This document shows positions 34,679-43,687 of a stretch of 56,960 bases of DNA, one piece after another (the first letter of the stretch is position 1; each line of letters opens with the position of its first letter). The notes under the pieces are model-generated. The model had not been told where the DNA came from. It was given only the letters and a program-made list of their open reading frames with translations, and searched no databases. The stretch is taken from NCBI RefSeq assembly GCF_017353515.1, contig NZ_JAFMPY010000031.1, forward strand, positions 1-56,960, read 5' to 3'. This DNA is from Jiella sonneratiae. Its GTDB lineage: Bacteria; Pseudomonadota; Alphaproteobacteria; Rhizobiales; Rhizobiaceae. A program made the translations under genes and the position numbers.

Positions 34679-35715
34679 AGACGACGCTGATCGCGGTCGG
34701 AGACGTCAACCTGATGGGCGTCACCGACCCGGCGACCCCCTTCCGGAAAGTGATGCCCGAGTTTCAGTCCGCCGATCTGGTGTTCTGCAATCTCGAATGC
34801 CTGCTCGCCGGCGGCAGCGGCGGGACCTGGGAGACCGAGGGCTTCTTCGCCGATCCTCACGTGGCGACCGAATGCCTCGCCTCCGCCGGGATCGCCGCCG
34901 TCGGGATGGCCAACAACGTCACCTACGGCGCCGAGCCGATCATGGCCTCGCTCGCCCGGCTCGACCGGCAGGGCATCCCCCACACCGGGGCCGGGGCCGA
35001 CCGCAAGGCCGCGGCGCAGCCGGCGATCGTCGAGCGCAAGGGCGTCCGCTTCGGCTTCCTGCAGCGCAGCTCGGTCTACTGGGCGACCAATCACGAAGCC
35101 ACCGACACGGCGCCCGGCATCGCCGCCCTGCGGGGCCACACCGCCTATCAGGTGCCGATGTACAAGGTGAAGCGGGAGATCCCGCCGCTCAACCGGCCCG
35201 GCATTCCCCCCTACATCGTCACCTGGGCCGACCGCGACTATCTGGCGGCCTTCGAACGGGACGTCGCGGCGCTGCGCGAGCGCGCCGACGTCGTCGTCGC
35301 CTCCTTCCATTGGGGCTTCAAGAAGGACGTCCTCGCCTACATGAGCGAGATCGCCCACGCCGCGATCGACGCCGGCGCCGACGCGGTCGTCGGGCACGGG
35401 CCGCACTATTCGCTGGGCATCGAGGTCTACAGGGGCAAGCCGATCTTCTACGGCCTCGGCAGCTTCTCCTTCCAGACCGGCCATGGCGGCTTCGTGCACG
35501 ACGCCTGGGTCGGGATGATGGCGAAGTTCGGTTTCGACGGCACGCGTCTCGACCGGGCCTCCTTCGAATTCGTCCGCCGCAACGCCGAGAACGAGACCTA
35601 TGTCTGCGAGCTCGACGCCGAGCAGGCGGAACTCGGCGACATCGTCGGCCGCAGCCGCGCCATGGGCGCGGAACTCGTCCGCGACGGCAACGAGATGGTG
35701 GTGACGCTGCCATGA
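34675..35715 (+). CDS. CapA-like metallophosphoesterase-fold protein
   Basis: A 346-residue member of the PGA_cap/CapA family (calcineurin-like fold). Metal and active-site segments are IAVGDVNLMG, NLECLLAG, GMANNVTYG, VVASFHWGF and VGHGPHYSLG. Named members help make or release poly-gamma-glutamate, but this one has no membrane anchor or signal peptide and sits in a catabolic operon. A cytoplasmic hydrolase or amidase-like role is more likely than capsule synthesis. It overlaps both neighbours by 4 bases, indicating tight co-translation with the binding protein and the first PrpD-like gene. Confidence 0.85.
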   Translation: MKTTLIAVGDVNLMGVTDPATPFRKVMPEFQSADLVFCNLECLLAGGSGGTWETEGFFADPHVATECLASAGIAAVGMANNVTYGAEPIMASLARLDRQGIPHTGAGADRKAAAQPAIVERKGVRFGFLQRSSVYWATNHEATDTAPGIAALRGHTAYQVPMYKVKREIPPLNRPGIPPYIVTWADRDYLAAFERDVAALRERADVVVASFHWGFKKDVLAYMSEIAHAAIDAGADAVVGHGPHYSLGIEVYRGKPIFYGLGSFSFQTGHGGFVHDAWVGMMAKFGFDGTRLDRASFEFVRRNAENETYVCELDAEQAELGDIVGRSRAMGAELVRDGNEMVVTLP

Positions 35716-37094
35716 CGGGGCCGACATTCTCCACCGCGGAGGACGGCCGCAGCGGGGGCGAGAGCGCCGCGCTGGCCCGCTATGCCGCCGGCCTCGGCTT
35801 CGACGACCTGCCCGAGGCCGTCGTCGACCGCGCCAAGGAATGCCTCACCGACACGGTCGGCATCGCGCTGCGCGGCCGCGACATGCCGTGGAGCCGGATC
35901 GCCCTCGACTTCGTCCGTTCCGAAGCCTCGAAGGGCGGCTCGCGGGTGATCGGCCGGGACGACGTGACGACGGCCCCGCAAGAGGCGGCCTTCGTCAACG
36001 GCATCTTCGCCCACGCCCTCGAACTCGACAGCCTCAGGAAGCCCGGTGCGGGCGTCCACCCCGGGGCGATCGTCGCCGCCGCGGCGCTGGCCGCCGCCCA
36101 GGATAAAGGAGTCGGCGGGCGCGAGCTTCTCGCCGCGATCGTCGCCGGCTTCGAGGTGCTTCTGCGGATCGGGGTCGCGACGCGGCATTCCGCCGAGCCG
36201 CGCGGTTTTCACGCGCCCGGGCTGACGGGACCGTTCGGGGCGGCCGCGGCTGCGGGGCGCATCTACGGGCTTTCGCCGGAGCGCATGACCATGGCCTTCG
36301 GCATTGCCGGCTCGACGGCCGGCGGGCTGATGCAGTTTTCGGCCGAGGGCAGGGGCGCGATGGTCAAGCGCTTCCACATCGGAAGGGCCGCTGAGAGCGG
36401 CGTCCTCGCGGCGCGTCTCGCCGCGATGGGCTACGAGGGGCCTTCCGAGATTCTGGAAGGCCGGAAGGGGTTCCTCGCCACCTACTGCCAGAGCCACGAC
36501 GTCGCGGCGCTGACCGACGGCCTCGGGACGCGTTTCGAGACGCTCAATCTCTGCCTCAAGCGCTATCCCTGCCACATCACCGCGCATACGCCGGTCTATG
36601 CCGTCGAATGCCTGCGCCGCGAGACGGGGCTGGCGGCCGGGCAGGTCGCCTCCGTCAAGGTGGTCGGGACCGACCGCATGGCCGGCAGCAACGCCGATCA
36701 GGCGCCGGGCGATCCGGCCCTTGCCAACTACAGCATCCCGTTCTGCGTCGCCGCAGCCCTGACCGGCGAGCCGGACGATCCGGCGAGCTTCGATGCCGGC
36801 CGGCTCGAGGAGCCGGCGCTGCGCGACCTCTGCCGCCGCATCGAGGTGGTCAGCGACGGGCGCAGCAGCCATTCCGACTGGACGACGACGACCATCGTCT
36901 CCTGCCGGGACGGTTCGATCCACGAACGCACCGTCGAGGAATTTCCCGGCACCCCCGCTATGCCGCTGAGCGGCGCCGCCCTGAAACGACGCTTCGAGAT
37001 CATGTCCATCGGCCGGGATCCGCAGACGACGCGCGATCTCTTCGCCCGCCTGTCGACCATCGAAAGGGAAACGTCGGTGGACTGGATCCACTGA
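35712..37094 (+). CDS. MmgE/PrpD-family protein, copy 1
   Basis: A 460-residue protein of the 2-methylcitrate dehydratase/cis-aconitate decarboxylase/iminodisuccinate epimerase fold. The helical domain has LTDTVGIALRGRD and ALELDSLRKPGAGVHPGA. The canonical second Asp of LDD-type motifs is Ser here, while the His of HPG is kept. The lid domain has MVKRFHIGRAAESG. It is clearly different in sequence from the adjacent second copy. It presumably dehydrates, hydrates or isomerises a tricarboxylate or substituted malate. Confidence 0.88.
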   Translation: MTGPTFSTAEDGRSGGESAALARYAAGLGFDDLPEAVVDRAKECLTDTVGIALRGRDMPWSRIALDFVRSEASKGGSRVIGRDDVTTAPQEAAFVNGIFAHALELDSLRKPGAGVHPGAIVAAAALAAAQDKGVGGRELLAAIVAGFEVLLRIGVATRHSAEPRGFHAPGLTGPFGAAAAAGRIYGLSPERMTMAFGIAGSTAGGLMQFSAEGRGAMVKRFHIGRAAESGVLAARLAAMGYEGPSEILEGRKGFLATYCQSHDVAALTDGLGTRFETLNLCLKRYPCHITAHTPVYAVECLRRETGLAAGQVASVKVVGTDRMAGSNADQAPGDPALANYSIPFCVAAALTGEPDDPASFDAGRLEEPALRDLCRRIEVVSDGRSSHSDWTTTTIVSCRDGSIHERTVEEFPGTPAMPLSGAALKRRFEIMSIGRDPQTTRDLFARLSTIERETSVDWIH

Positions 37095-37108
37095 CGAGAC
37101 GAGAACCC

Positions 37109-38506
37109 ATGGCGCATTCAAACGACACATCGAACCCCCACACCGCGGCCGTCGCCCGCTTCGTCTCGGACTTTCGCTACGAGATGATCCCGGCCGAGGT
37201 CCTGGCGCGCATCAAGCTCCTGGTGCTCGATTCGCTCGGCTGCGCCATCTACGGCGCCGAGCTGCCGTGGAGCCGCATCCTGCGCGAGACCCTCGGCGCG
37301 GTCGACACCACCGGCACCGCCTCGGTCTGGGGCACGGCCGAGCGTCTCTCGCCGCCGCATGCGGTGCTGGTCAACGGCGCGCTGGTGCAGAGCTTCGAGC
37401 TCGACGACGTCCACCGGGTCGGCGTCCTGCATGTCGGCGCCGTCACCCTGTCGCCGATCTTCGCGGTTCTGGAGCGCAATCCCGAGATCAGCGGCCGCGA
37501 CTTCCTCGCCGCCGTCGTCGCCGGATACGAGATCGGCCCGCGCGTCGGCATCTGCATGGGCCAGGAGCACATCGGCCAGGGCTGGCACTCGGGGGCGACG
37601 CTCGGGGTCTTCTCCGCCGCCGCCGGCGCCGCTGCGGCCCTCAGGCTCGACCACGACAAGACCGTCAACGCGCTCGGCATCGCCGGCACCCAGTCGGCCG
37701 GCCTCATGGCCGCCCAGTACGGGGCGATGGTCAAGCGCATGCATGCCGGCCGGGCGGCGCAGAGCGGCTATTACGGCGCGATCCTCGCCGAGCGCGGCTT
37801 CACCGGCATCCGCAACGTCTTCGAGAGCGACTATGGCGGCTTCTGCTCGACCTTCTCGCGCTCCCACGACCGCTACGATCTCGCGGCCCTCTCGGACGGT
37901 CTCGGCGAGCGCTTCGAGACCATGCAGATCGCGCTGAAATTCTATTCCTGCGTCGGCAGCAACCATACGACGCTGGACGGCATCCGCATGATAAAGGCGC
38001 GGCGACCCTTCACCCTCGACGAACTGGAGAAGATCGTCGTCTACGGCTCGCAGGTGACGGTCGATCACGTCGGCTGGCCCTACAGGCCCGAAGGCCTGAC
38101 TTCGGCGCAGCTGAACCTTCCCTATTGCGTCGCGACGCTGCTTCTGGAAGGCGACGCCTTCGTCGCGCAGTTCACCGAGGACAAGGTGGACGATCCCGAA
38201 CGCATCGCGCTGTCGCGCCGCGTCGAGGTCATCGAGGATCCCGAGATCACCGCGCTGGGATCGCGCTTCCGGCACAAGGTCCGGGTCGAGGTTCACCTGA
38301 AGAACGGCGAGGTCCACGAAGAGACGGTCGAGGCGCCGCGCGGCAGCGAGAAGTTCTTCGCCAGCGAAGCCGACGTCGTCGAGAAATTCCGCAAACTTGC
38401 AGGCACCCGCATGACCGGCTCGCAGCTCGAACGTGTGATCGATCTGGTGATGGGTGCCGAGACCATGACCGCGGCGGGCGATCTCGCCAGGGCGCTCTGC
38501 GTCTGA
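37109..38506 (+). CDS. MmgE/PrpD-family protein, copy 2
   Basis: A 465-residue paralogue of the preceding gene, starting 14 bp after it. Segments include LLVLDSLGCAIYGAELPWSR, SFELDDVHRVGVLHVGA and MVKRMHAGRAAQSGYYGA. Here the Asp pair is present but HVG replaces HPG, the opposite of copy 1. The two may be separate enzymes for successive steps or parts of a heteromer. In fungi and bacteria this fold also decarboxylates cis-aconitate, so decarboxylation is an alternative to hydration. Confidence 0.88.
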   Translation: MAHSNDTSNPHTAAVARFVSDFRYEMIPAEVLARIKLLVLDSLGCAIYGAELPWSRILRETLGAVDTTGTASVWGTAERLSPPHAVLVNGALVQSFELDDVHRVGVLHVGAVTLSPIFAVLERNPEISGRDFLAAVVAGYEIGPRVGICMGQEHIGQGWHSGATLGVFSAAAGAAAALRLDHDKTVNALGIAGTQSAGLMAAQYGAMVKRMHAGRAAQSGYYGAILAERGFTGIRNVFESDYGGFCSTFSRSHDRYDLAALSDGLGERFETMQIALKFYSCVGSNHTTLDGIRMIKARRPFTLDELEKIVVYGSQVTVDHVGWPYRPEGLTSAQLNLPYCVATLLLEGDAFVAQFTEDKVDDPERIALSRRVEVIEDPEITALGSRFRHKVRVEVHLKNGEVHEETVEAPRGSEKFFASEADVVEKFRKLAGTRMTGSQLERVIDLVMGAETMTAAGDLARALCV

Positions 38507-38528
38507 GCGGGCAGAAGGAGTACGAACC

Positions 38529-39401
38529 ATGCGTATCTGTCGTTTCGGGGATGATCGGCTCGGCATCGTGATCGACGGTCTCGTCCACGACGTCACGCCG
38601 CTGCAGGCCGAGATCAGGGCGTCGGCGTCCTACGTGATGAAGGGCGACGCGGTCGTCGCGGCGCTGCCGGAGTGGCGCGAACGCTTCCTCTCGGAAGCCG
38701 GCAAGGTCGCCGGCGTCCCGGTCGAAAGCGTCGATCTCCTCGCGCCCGTCGCGCGTCCGAGCAAGACGATGGCGGCGCCGACCAACTATCCCTCGCACAT
38801 CGCCGAGATGGCGCCCGCCCGCGAGGCCAACAAGTCCAAGCACAGCGGCGACATCGGCAAGGACGGGATCTTCCTCAAGGCGAACTCGGCGATCGTCGGC
38901 CCGTCGGAAGGGGTTCCCCTGCGCTTCCCCGAGCGGCGCACCGACCACGAGCTCGAATTCGTCGTCGTGATCGGCAAGGAAGGCAGCGACATCGCCGAGG
39001 CAGACGCGCTCGATCACGTCGCCGGCTACTGCCTCGGCCTCGACATGGTGGTACGCGGCCCCGAGGACCGCAGCTTCCGCAAGTCCTGCGACGGCTACGC
39101 GGTGCTCGGGCCGTGGCTGGTGACGGCCGACGAACTCACCGATCCCGGCAAGGTGCCGCTCATGCTGAAGGTCAACGGCGAGGTTCGCCAGGAGACCAAC
39201 ACCGAGCAGCTGGTCTACGGCGTCAGGCGCCTGATCGCCTTCGCCTCGTCCTTCTACACGCTCTATCCGGGCGACGTCTTCTACACGGGCACCTGCGACG
39301 GCGTCGCGCGGGTGTTCCCGGGCGACGTCATCACCGTCGAGAGCCCGATGATCGGCACCATGAACGTGCCCGTCCGGGCCCATGCGACCGGGCGTTCCTG
39401 A
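38529..39401 (+). CDS. Fumarylacetoacetate hydrolase-family protein
   Basis: A 290-residue FAH-fold enzyme, 22 bp after prpD copy 2. The C-terminal catalytic domain contains APTNYPSHI, the metal-site pair in HELEFVVVIG, DMVVRGPEDRSFRKSCDGYAVLGPW, and TGTCDGVARVFPGDVI. Family members hydrolyse C-C bonds of acylpyruvates (fumarylpyruvate, fumarylacetoacetate), or act as hydratases or decarboxylases after meta cleavage of catechols. This is a strong clue that the operon handles an aromatic ring-cleavage product. Confidence 0.92.
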   Translation: MRICRFGDDRLGIVIDGLVHDVTPLQAEIRASASYVMKGDAVVAALPEWRERFLSEAGKVAGVPVESVDLLAPVARPSKTMAAPTNYPSHIAEMAPAREANKSKHSGDIGKDGIFLKANSAIVGPSEGVPLRFPERRTDHELEFVVVIGKEGSDIAEADALDHVAGYCLGLDMVVRGPEDRSFRKSCDGYAVLGPWLVTADELTDPGKVPLMLKVNGEVRQETNTEQLVYGVRRLIAFASSFYTLYPGDVFYTGTCDGVARVFPGDVITVESPMIGTMNVPVRAHATGRS

Positions 39402-39431
39402 CGCCCGACGACCAAGGAAAGGTTTTCAGAC

Positions 39432-40232
39432 ATGCTGCTTTGGACCAACGGCCGCAAGATCTATTACGACGTCGTCGGGCCCGCTGACGCGCCGGTCGTC
39501 TATTTCGCTCACTCGCTCGCCGCCGACAGCGGCATGTGGTCCGACCAGGTGCCGGCGTTCCTGGCGGCGGGCTACCGCGTGCTGCGGGCCGACATGCGCG
39601 GCCACGGCGGCAGCGACGTTGCGCCGGGCAACTACCGCATGGAGCAGCTCATCGCCGACGCCGTGCTGCTGCTCGACCATCTGGAGATCGCGAAGGTCCA
39701 TTTCTGCGGGCTCTCGATCGGCGGCATGATCGCCCAGGGGCTCGGCATCCTGCATCCCGAACGCGTCGCCTCGCTCGTCCTCTGCGACACGCAATCGCAG
39801 TCGCCGGCCGACGCCAGGGAGCGCTGGGGCAAGCGGACGATCGTCATCCAGGACGCCAACTCGATGGCGCCGCTCGCCGAGGCGACGATGGGCCGCTGGC
39901 TGAGCGCCGAGTTCAAGCAGCGCCACCCCAATCTCTGGCAGCAGGTCCACGACACCGTCGCGGCGACCCCCGTCCAGGGCTACATCGGCTGCGCGGCGGC
40001 GATCCAGGACTTCGACTGGACGCCGCGGCTGCCCGAAATCGCCGCGCCGGCGCTGGTCCTCTACGGCACCGAGGACCCGGCGGCGCATCCGCAGGACAAC
40101 CAAAAGATCGCCGACGCGCTGCAGAACGGCGAACTCCTTGCACTCGAAGGCGCCCGCCACCTGCCGAACATGGAGGATCCGGACCGCTTCAACCGCATCG
40201 TCATCGACTGGTGCAACCGGTGGAGGGGCTAG
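39432..40232 (+). CDS. Alpha/beta hydrolase, PcaD/enol-lactonase-like
   Basis: A 266-residue alpha/beta hydrolase with nucleophile S95 in CGLSIGGMIAQG, oxyanion segment FAHSLAADSGMW, acid Asp in YGTEDPAAHP and His in ARHLPNMEDP, so the triad is complete. It resembles 3-oxoadipate enol-lactonases and the N-formylmaleamate deformylase NicD of nicotinate degradation. It would hydrolyse a lactone, ester or amide intermediate after ring opening. Thirty bp separate it from the FAH gene and four from the VOC gene. Confidence 0.9.
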   Translation: MLLWTNGRKIYYDVVGPADAPVVYFAHSLAADSGMWSDQVPAFLAAGYRVLRADMRGHGGSDVAPGNYRMEQLIADAVLLLDHLEIAKVHFCGLSIGGMIAQGLGILHPERVASLVLCDTQSQSPADARERWGKRTIVIQDANSMAPLAEATMGRWLSAEFKQRHPNLWQQVHDTVAATPVQGYIGCAAAIQDFDWTPRLPEIAAPALVLYGTEDPAAHPQDNQKIADALQNGELLALEGARHLPNMEDPDRFNRIVIDWCNRWRG

Positions 40233-40236
40233 AGCC

Positions 40237-41127
40237 ATGACGCGAGTGACGCGCATCAGCCACGCCACCTTCACGACGCCCGATCTCGACCGTCTGACCG
40301 ACTATTACGTCGAGGTTCTCGGGCTCTCCCTCGCCGCGCGCGACAAGGACCGCGCCTTCCTGGCGACGGTCACCGGCCAGCAGGCGCTGGTGCTGGAAAA
40401 GGGCGAGGTTCCGTTCTGCACGAAGATCGCCTTCCAGATCGCGCCGGGCCGGGAGCTGGGCGAGGTCGCGAAGGGGCTTGCCGAGCGGCACGGGATCGAT
40501 GCGGAGCGGCGCAGCGACGCCATGCCCGGCGTTGCCGAGATCCTCTCCTTCGCCGATCCGAAGGGCACGACGATCGAGCTCTTCTCCGACGCCGAGCCGG
40601 TGGCGTTCGACCGCACGCCCAAGGGCTTCGTGCCGCTGAAACTCGGCCACATCGCCTTCAAGGCGACCGAGCTCCAGCCTCTCGTGCGCTTCTACGAGGA
40701 GGTGCTGGGCTTTAGGGTCTCCGACTGGCGCGAGGACTTCTTCGTCTGGATGCGCTGCGGGCCGGATCACCACACCGCCAATTTCGTGCGCGGCGACAAG
40801 CCGAAGATGCATCACGTCGCCTTCGAGCTGAAGGACCAGGCCGAGATCATCCGGGCCTGCGATTTCCTCGGCAAGAACGGGTTCCCGCTGATCTACGGGC
40901 CCGGCCGGCACGTGATCGGCGACAACATCTTCACCTATCACCGCAATCCCGACGGCCAGATCGTCGAGCTCTACACCGAGCTCGCCCGGATCGATTCCGA
41001 GGAGCTCGGCTATTTCGTGCCGCGGCCGTGGCGGGAAGACCACCCCTACGAGCCGAAGACCTGGGGGCCGGGCACCGTGGGCAATCTGTGGGGACCGTCC
41101 GCCCCGCCCGACTTCAGGGACGGATGA
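40237..41127 (+). CDS. Two-module VOC protein, extradiol dioxygenase-like
   Basis: A 296-residue protein with two vicinal-oxygen-chelate modules: an N-terminal one starting ISHATFTTPDLDRLTDYYVEVLGL and a C-terminal one starting LGHIAFKATELQPLVRFYEEVLGF. The C-terminal module shows the extradiol 2-His-1-Glu metal set: H138, H192 or H193 (MHHVAFEL) and E244 (QIVELYTE). This is the type I extradiol dioxygenase layout. It would open a ring diol produced by the adjacent flavin hydroxylase, although non-oxygenase VOC enzymes cannot be excluded. Confidence 0.85.
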   Translation: MTRVTRISHATFTTPDLDRLTDYYVEVLGLSLAARDKDRAFLATVTGQQALVLEKGEVPFCTKIAFQIAPGRELGEVAKGLAERHGIDAERRSDAMPGVAEILSFADPKGTTIELFSDAEPVAFDRTPKGFVPLKLGHIAFKATELQPLVRFYEEVLGFRVSDWREDFFVWMRCGPDHHTANFVRGDKPKMHHVAFELKDQAEIIRACDFLGKNGFPLIYGPGRHVIGDNIFTYHRNPDGQIVELYTELARIDSEELGYFVPRPWREDHPYEPKTWGPGTVGNLWGPSAPPDFRDG

Positions 41128-41176
41128 GCGACATCGACGCCATGACATCGGCCGGAACCGAACCGGAGGAGAGAAC

Positions 41177-42406
41177 ATGAATGCGACGTGCAAATTCGCG
41201 ATCGTCGGCGGCGGGCTCGCCGGCCTGGCGGCCGCCAACGCCCTGAAGATGGTCGGTCTTCAGGCCGAGGTCTTCGAGACCGCGCCGGAGCTCGGCGAGA
41301 TCGGCGCCTCGGTCAACATCAGCCCGCAGGCCGTCAAGGCGCTCCGGGCGATCGGCGTCGGCGAGGCGATCGCCGCCGTCGGCCACGAATCGCCGGGGCC
41401 CTACACCCGCGCCATGCAGACCGGCGAGTTCCTGCAGGCGACCGACCGGCTGGCGGTCAAGGACAAGTACGGCGCGCCCTACTACTCCTTCCACCGGGCG
41501 GACCTGATCGACGCGCTGGCGAAGACGCTCGATCCCGCCCGCATCCATCTCGGCCACCGCCTGTCGGGCCTCGTCGAGGCCGACGATCACGTCACGCTGA
41601 ATTTCCAGAACGGCGCGAGCGTCGACGCCGACTACGTCATCGGCGCCGACGGCGTGAAGTCGGCGGTCCGCGAAGCGCTCTATGGCGAGGACAGGCCGGC
41701 CTATACGGGCCAGATGGTGTGGCGGGCGCTGCTGAAGACCGAGGACGTTCCCGAAGAGGCGATCGAGCCGCGCGGCCACACCCAGTGGGTCGGCCCCGGC
41801 AGGCATCTCATCGCCTACAAGATCCGGCAGGGCAAGCTGGTCAACGTCGTCTCCCAGGTCGACACCGACGAATGGGTCGAGGAGGGGTGGTCGATCAAGG
41901 GCGATCCCGCCGACATGCGGGCGAGCTTTCCCGGCGCCGAGCCGCGGCTCGCCAAGCTGCTCGACTGCGTGGGCGAGTGCACGAAGTGGGGGCTCTTCAC
42001 CCGTCCGATCAACGACAACTGGGGGCGCGGCCGCATCCAGATGATCGGCGACGCCGCCCACGCGATGCTGCCGAGCGCCGGGCAGGGCGCCGCCATGGCC
42101 TTCGAGGACGCCTACATCCTCGGCCGCTGGCTGGGCGCTGTCGAGGACCCGGTGGAAGCTTTCGCCGAATTCCGGCGGATCCGCATCCCGCGCGTCCACG
42201 GCGTGCAGCGCCTGTCGCTCGCCAACAAGGACTTCAAGCACATGAAGGACAGCGCCAGGCAGAAGGAGGCGATCAAGGCGGGCACCGGCAGCGTGCACGG
42301 CAAGATCGACTGGGTCTGGGGCTTCGATCCCGCCGCCGAATGGGATCGCATGCCCGACGTGCCGCCCGTCTACGCCGATCCGGCGCCGGCCGCGGCCGCG
42401 TCCTGA
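41177..42406 (+). CDS. FAD-dependent aromatic hydroxylase
   Basis: A 409-residue group A flavoprotein monooxygenase. FAD motifs are the N-terminal AIVGGGLAGLAAANAL, the middle GADGVKSAVRE and the C-terminal MIGDAAHAMLPSAGQGAAMAFEDA. Relatives are salicylate 1-hydroxylase, 3-hydroxybenzoate 6-hydroxylase and 6-hydroxynicotinate 3-monooxygenase. It probably uses NADH and O2 to hydroxylate an aromatic or pyridine carboxylic acid, giving the diol for the VOC dioxygenase encoded just upstream. GGAGG lies 6-10 bases before its ATG. Confidence 0.93.
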   Translation: MNATCKFAIVGGGLAGLAAANALKMVGLQAEVFETAPELGEIGASVNISPQAVKALRAIGVGEAIAAVGHESPGPYTRAMQTGEFLQATDRLAVKDKYGAPYYSFHRADLIDALAKTLDPARIHLGHRLSGLVEADDHVTLNFQNGASVDADYVIGADGVKSAVREALYGEDRPAYTGQMVWRALLKTEDVPEEAIEPRGHTQWVGPGRHLIAYKIRQGKLVNVVSQVDTDEWVEEGWSIKGDPADMRASFPGAEPRLAKLLDCVGECTKWGLFTRPINDNWGRGRIQMIGDAAHAMLPSAGQGAAMAFEDAYILGRWLGAVEDPVEAFAEFRRIRIPRVHGVQRLSLANKDFKHMKDSARQKEAIKAGTGSVHGKIDWVWGFDPAAEWDRMPDVPPVYADPAPAAAAS

Positions 42407-42486
42407 GCGCACGGGCGGCCATCGGACACCAAGAGAGCAGATGCCAGCAAGCGACCCGAAGGTCGGGTCAAACCAGGGAGGAAAGC

Positions 42487-43530
42487 ATGAAAATCACAAC
42501 CTCAGCCGCCCGCCGATTGGCGGTCTCGTGCCTCGCCGTCGGCTGTTGGGCCTTCGGCCCCGCGGCCGCGAAGGCCGAGAGCGTCGCCGACTTCTACGAC
42601 GGCGAGACGGTGACCCTCGTCTCGGGCTTTTCGGCCAGCGGCGAGAACGACACCTACTTCCGCCTGTGGGGCGCCAATCTCGGATCGTTCATTCCGGGCA
42701 ATCCGACCGTGCTCAACACCAACCTGACCGGCGCCGGCACCCTGATCGCCGCGAACTACATGTACAACCAAGCCGAGGCCGACGGCACCTCGATGGGCAT
42801 GTTCACCGTCGAGGCAGCCATCGAGCCGCTGCTCGGCAATCAGGCGGCGCAGTTCGACCCGACGAAGTTCAGCTGGATCGGCAGCATCTCCCGCGACGAG
42901 CAGTTCTGCGCGGTGAAGGCCGAGGGCGACGGCCCGAAGACCTTCGACGAGATCCTGAAGAACGAGGTGCTGTTCGGCACCAGCGCGCCGGCCTCCGACA
43001 CCTACCGCCAGACGGCGATCCTCAAGAACGTCCTCGGCGCCAAGATCAAGCTCGTCTCGGGCTATCACGGCATGCCGGGCGTGCTGCTCGCCCTCGAACG
43101 GGGTGAGGTGAACGGCGCCTGCGGCATCACCTCGGGGGCGCTGGAGACCAATCTTGCCGCCGAATACAAGGCCGGCAAGCTCAAGCTCGTGCTGCAGACC
43201 TCCGGTGACCCGACGAAGGAATTCGGCGACGTGCCGAGCGTCTTCGACTACGCCAAGACCGACGACCAGCGCGAACTATTGAAGTTCTTCTTCAATTCGA
43301 TGGCGATGGGCCGGCCGATCACGGCGCCGCCGGCAATTCCCGCCGATCGGCTGGAAGCCCTGCGGACGGCCTTCATGAAGAGTGTCCAGGACGAGAAGTT
43401 CCTGTCGGACGCCAAGCGCCTCCATGTCGAGGTGAAGCCGCTCTCCGGCGAGCAGATCGAGCAGCGCATGCAGGAGATCGCCAACCACTCGCCGGAGTTC
43501 TTCGAGCGGGTGAAGGAAGCCTACAAATAG
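42487..43530 (+). CDS. TctC-like solute-binding protein
   Basis: A 347-residue periplasmic binding protein of the tripartite tricarboxylate family. The signal peptide is cleaved near AAAKA|ESVAD (residue 30). The mature protein starts FYDGETVTLVSGFSASGENDTYFRLWG, a divergent form of the Bug signature, and contains GTSAPASDTYRQ. Three cysteines lie in the mature protein. GGGAGG precedes its ATG. It should capture the aromatic or acid substrate of this operon for the TctAB fusion encoded next. Confidence 0.9.
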   Translation: MKITTSAARRLAVSCLAVGCWAFGPAAAKAESVADFYDGETVTLVSGFSASGENDTYFRLWGANLGSFIPGNPTVLNTNLTGAGTLIAANYMYNQAEADGTSMGMFTVEAAIEPLLGNQAAQFDPTKFSWIGSISRDEQFCAVKAEGDGPKTFDEILKNEVLFGTSAPASDTYRQTAILKNVLGAKIKLVSGYHGMPGVLLALERGEVNGACGITSGALETNLAAEYKAGKLKLVLQTSGDPTKEFGDVPSVFDYAKTDDQRELLKFFFNSMAMGRPITAPPAIPADRLEALRTAFMKSVQDEKFLSDAKRLHVEVKPLSGEQIEQRMQEIANHSPEFFERVKEAYK

Positions 43531-43687
43531 GCTGGCGCCGCGCTTCGGCGGGTCCGGAGCCGGCCGGGCACGACGTCATCGTGCCCAAGCCAATGATGCC
43601 TCCAAGAACAGCGGAACAGAGCCGTGCCAGTTTCTTCTGGCCCGGCCGTTCTGCGGGCGCAGCCCCAGGGCTGCCAAGGATCAGACC

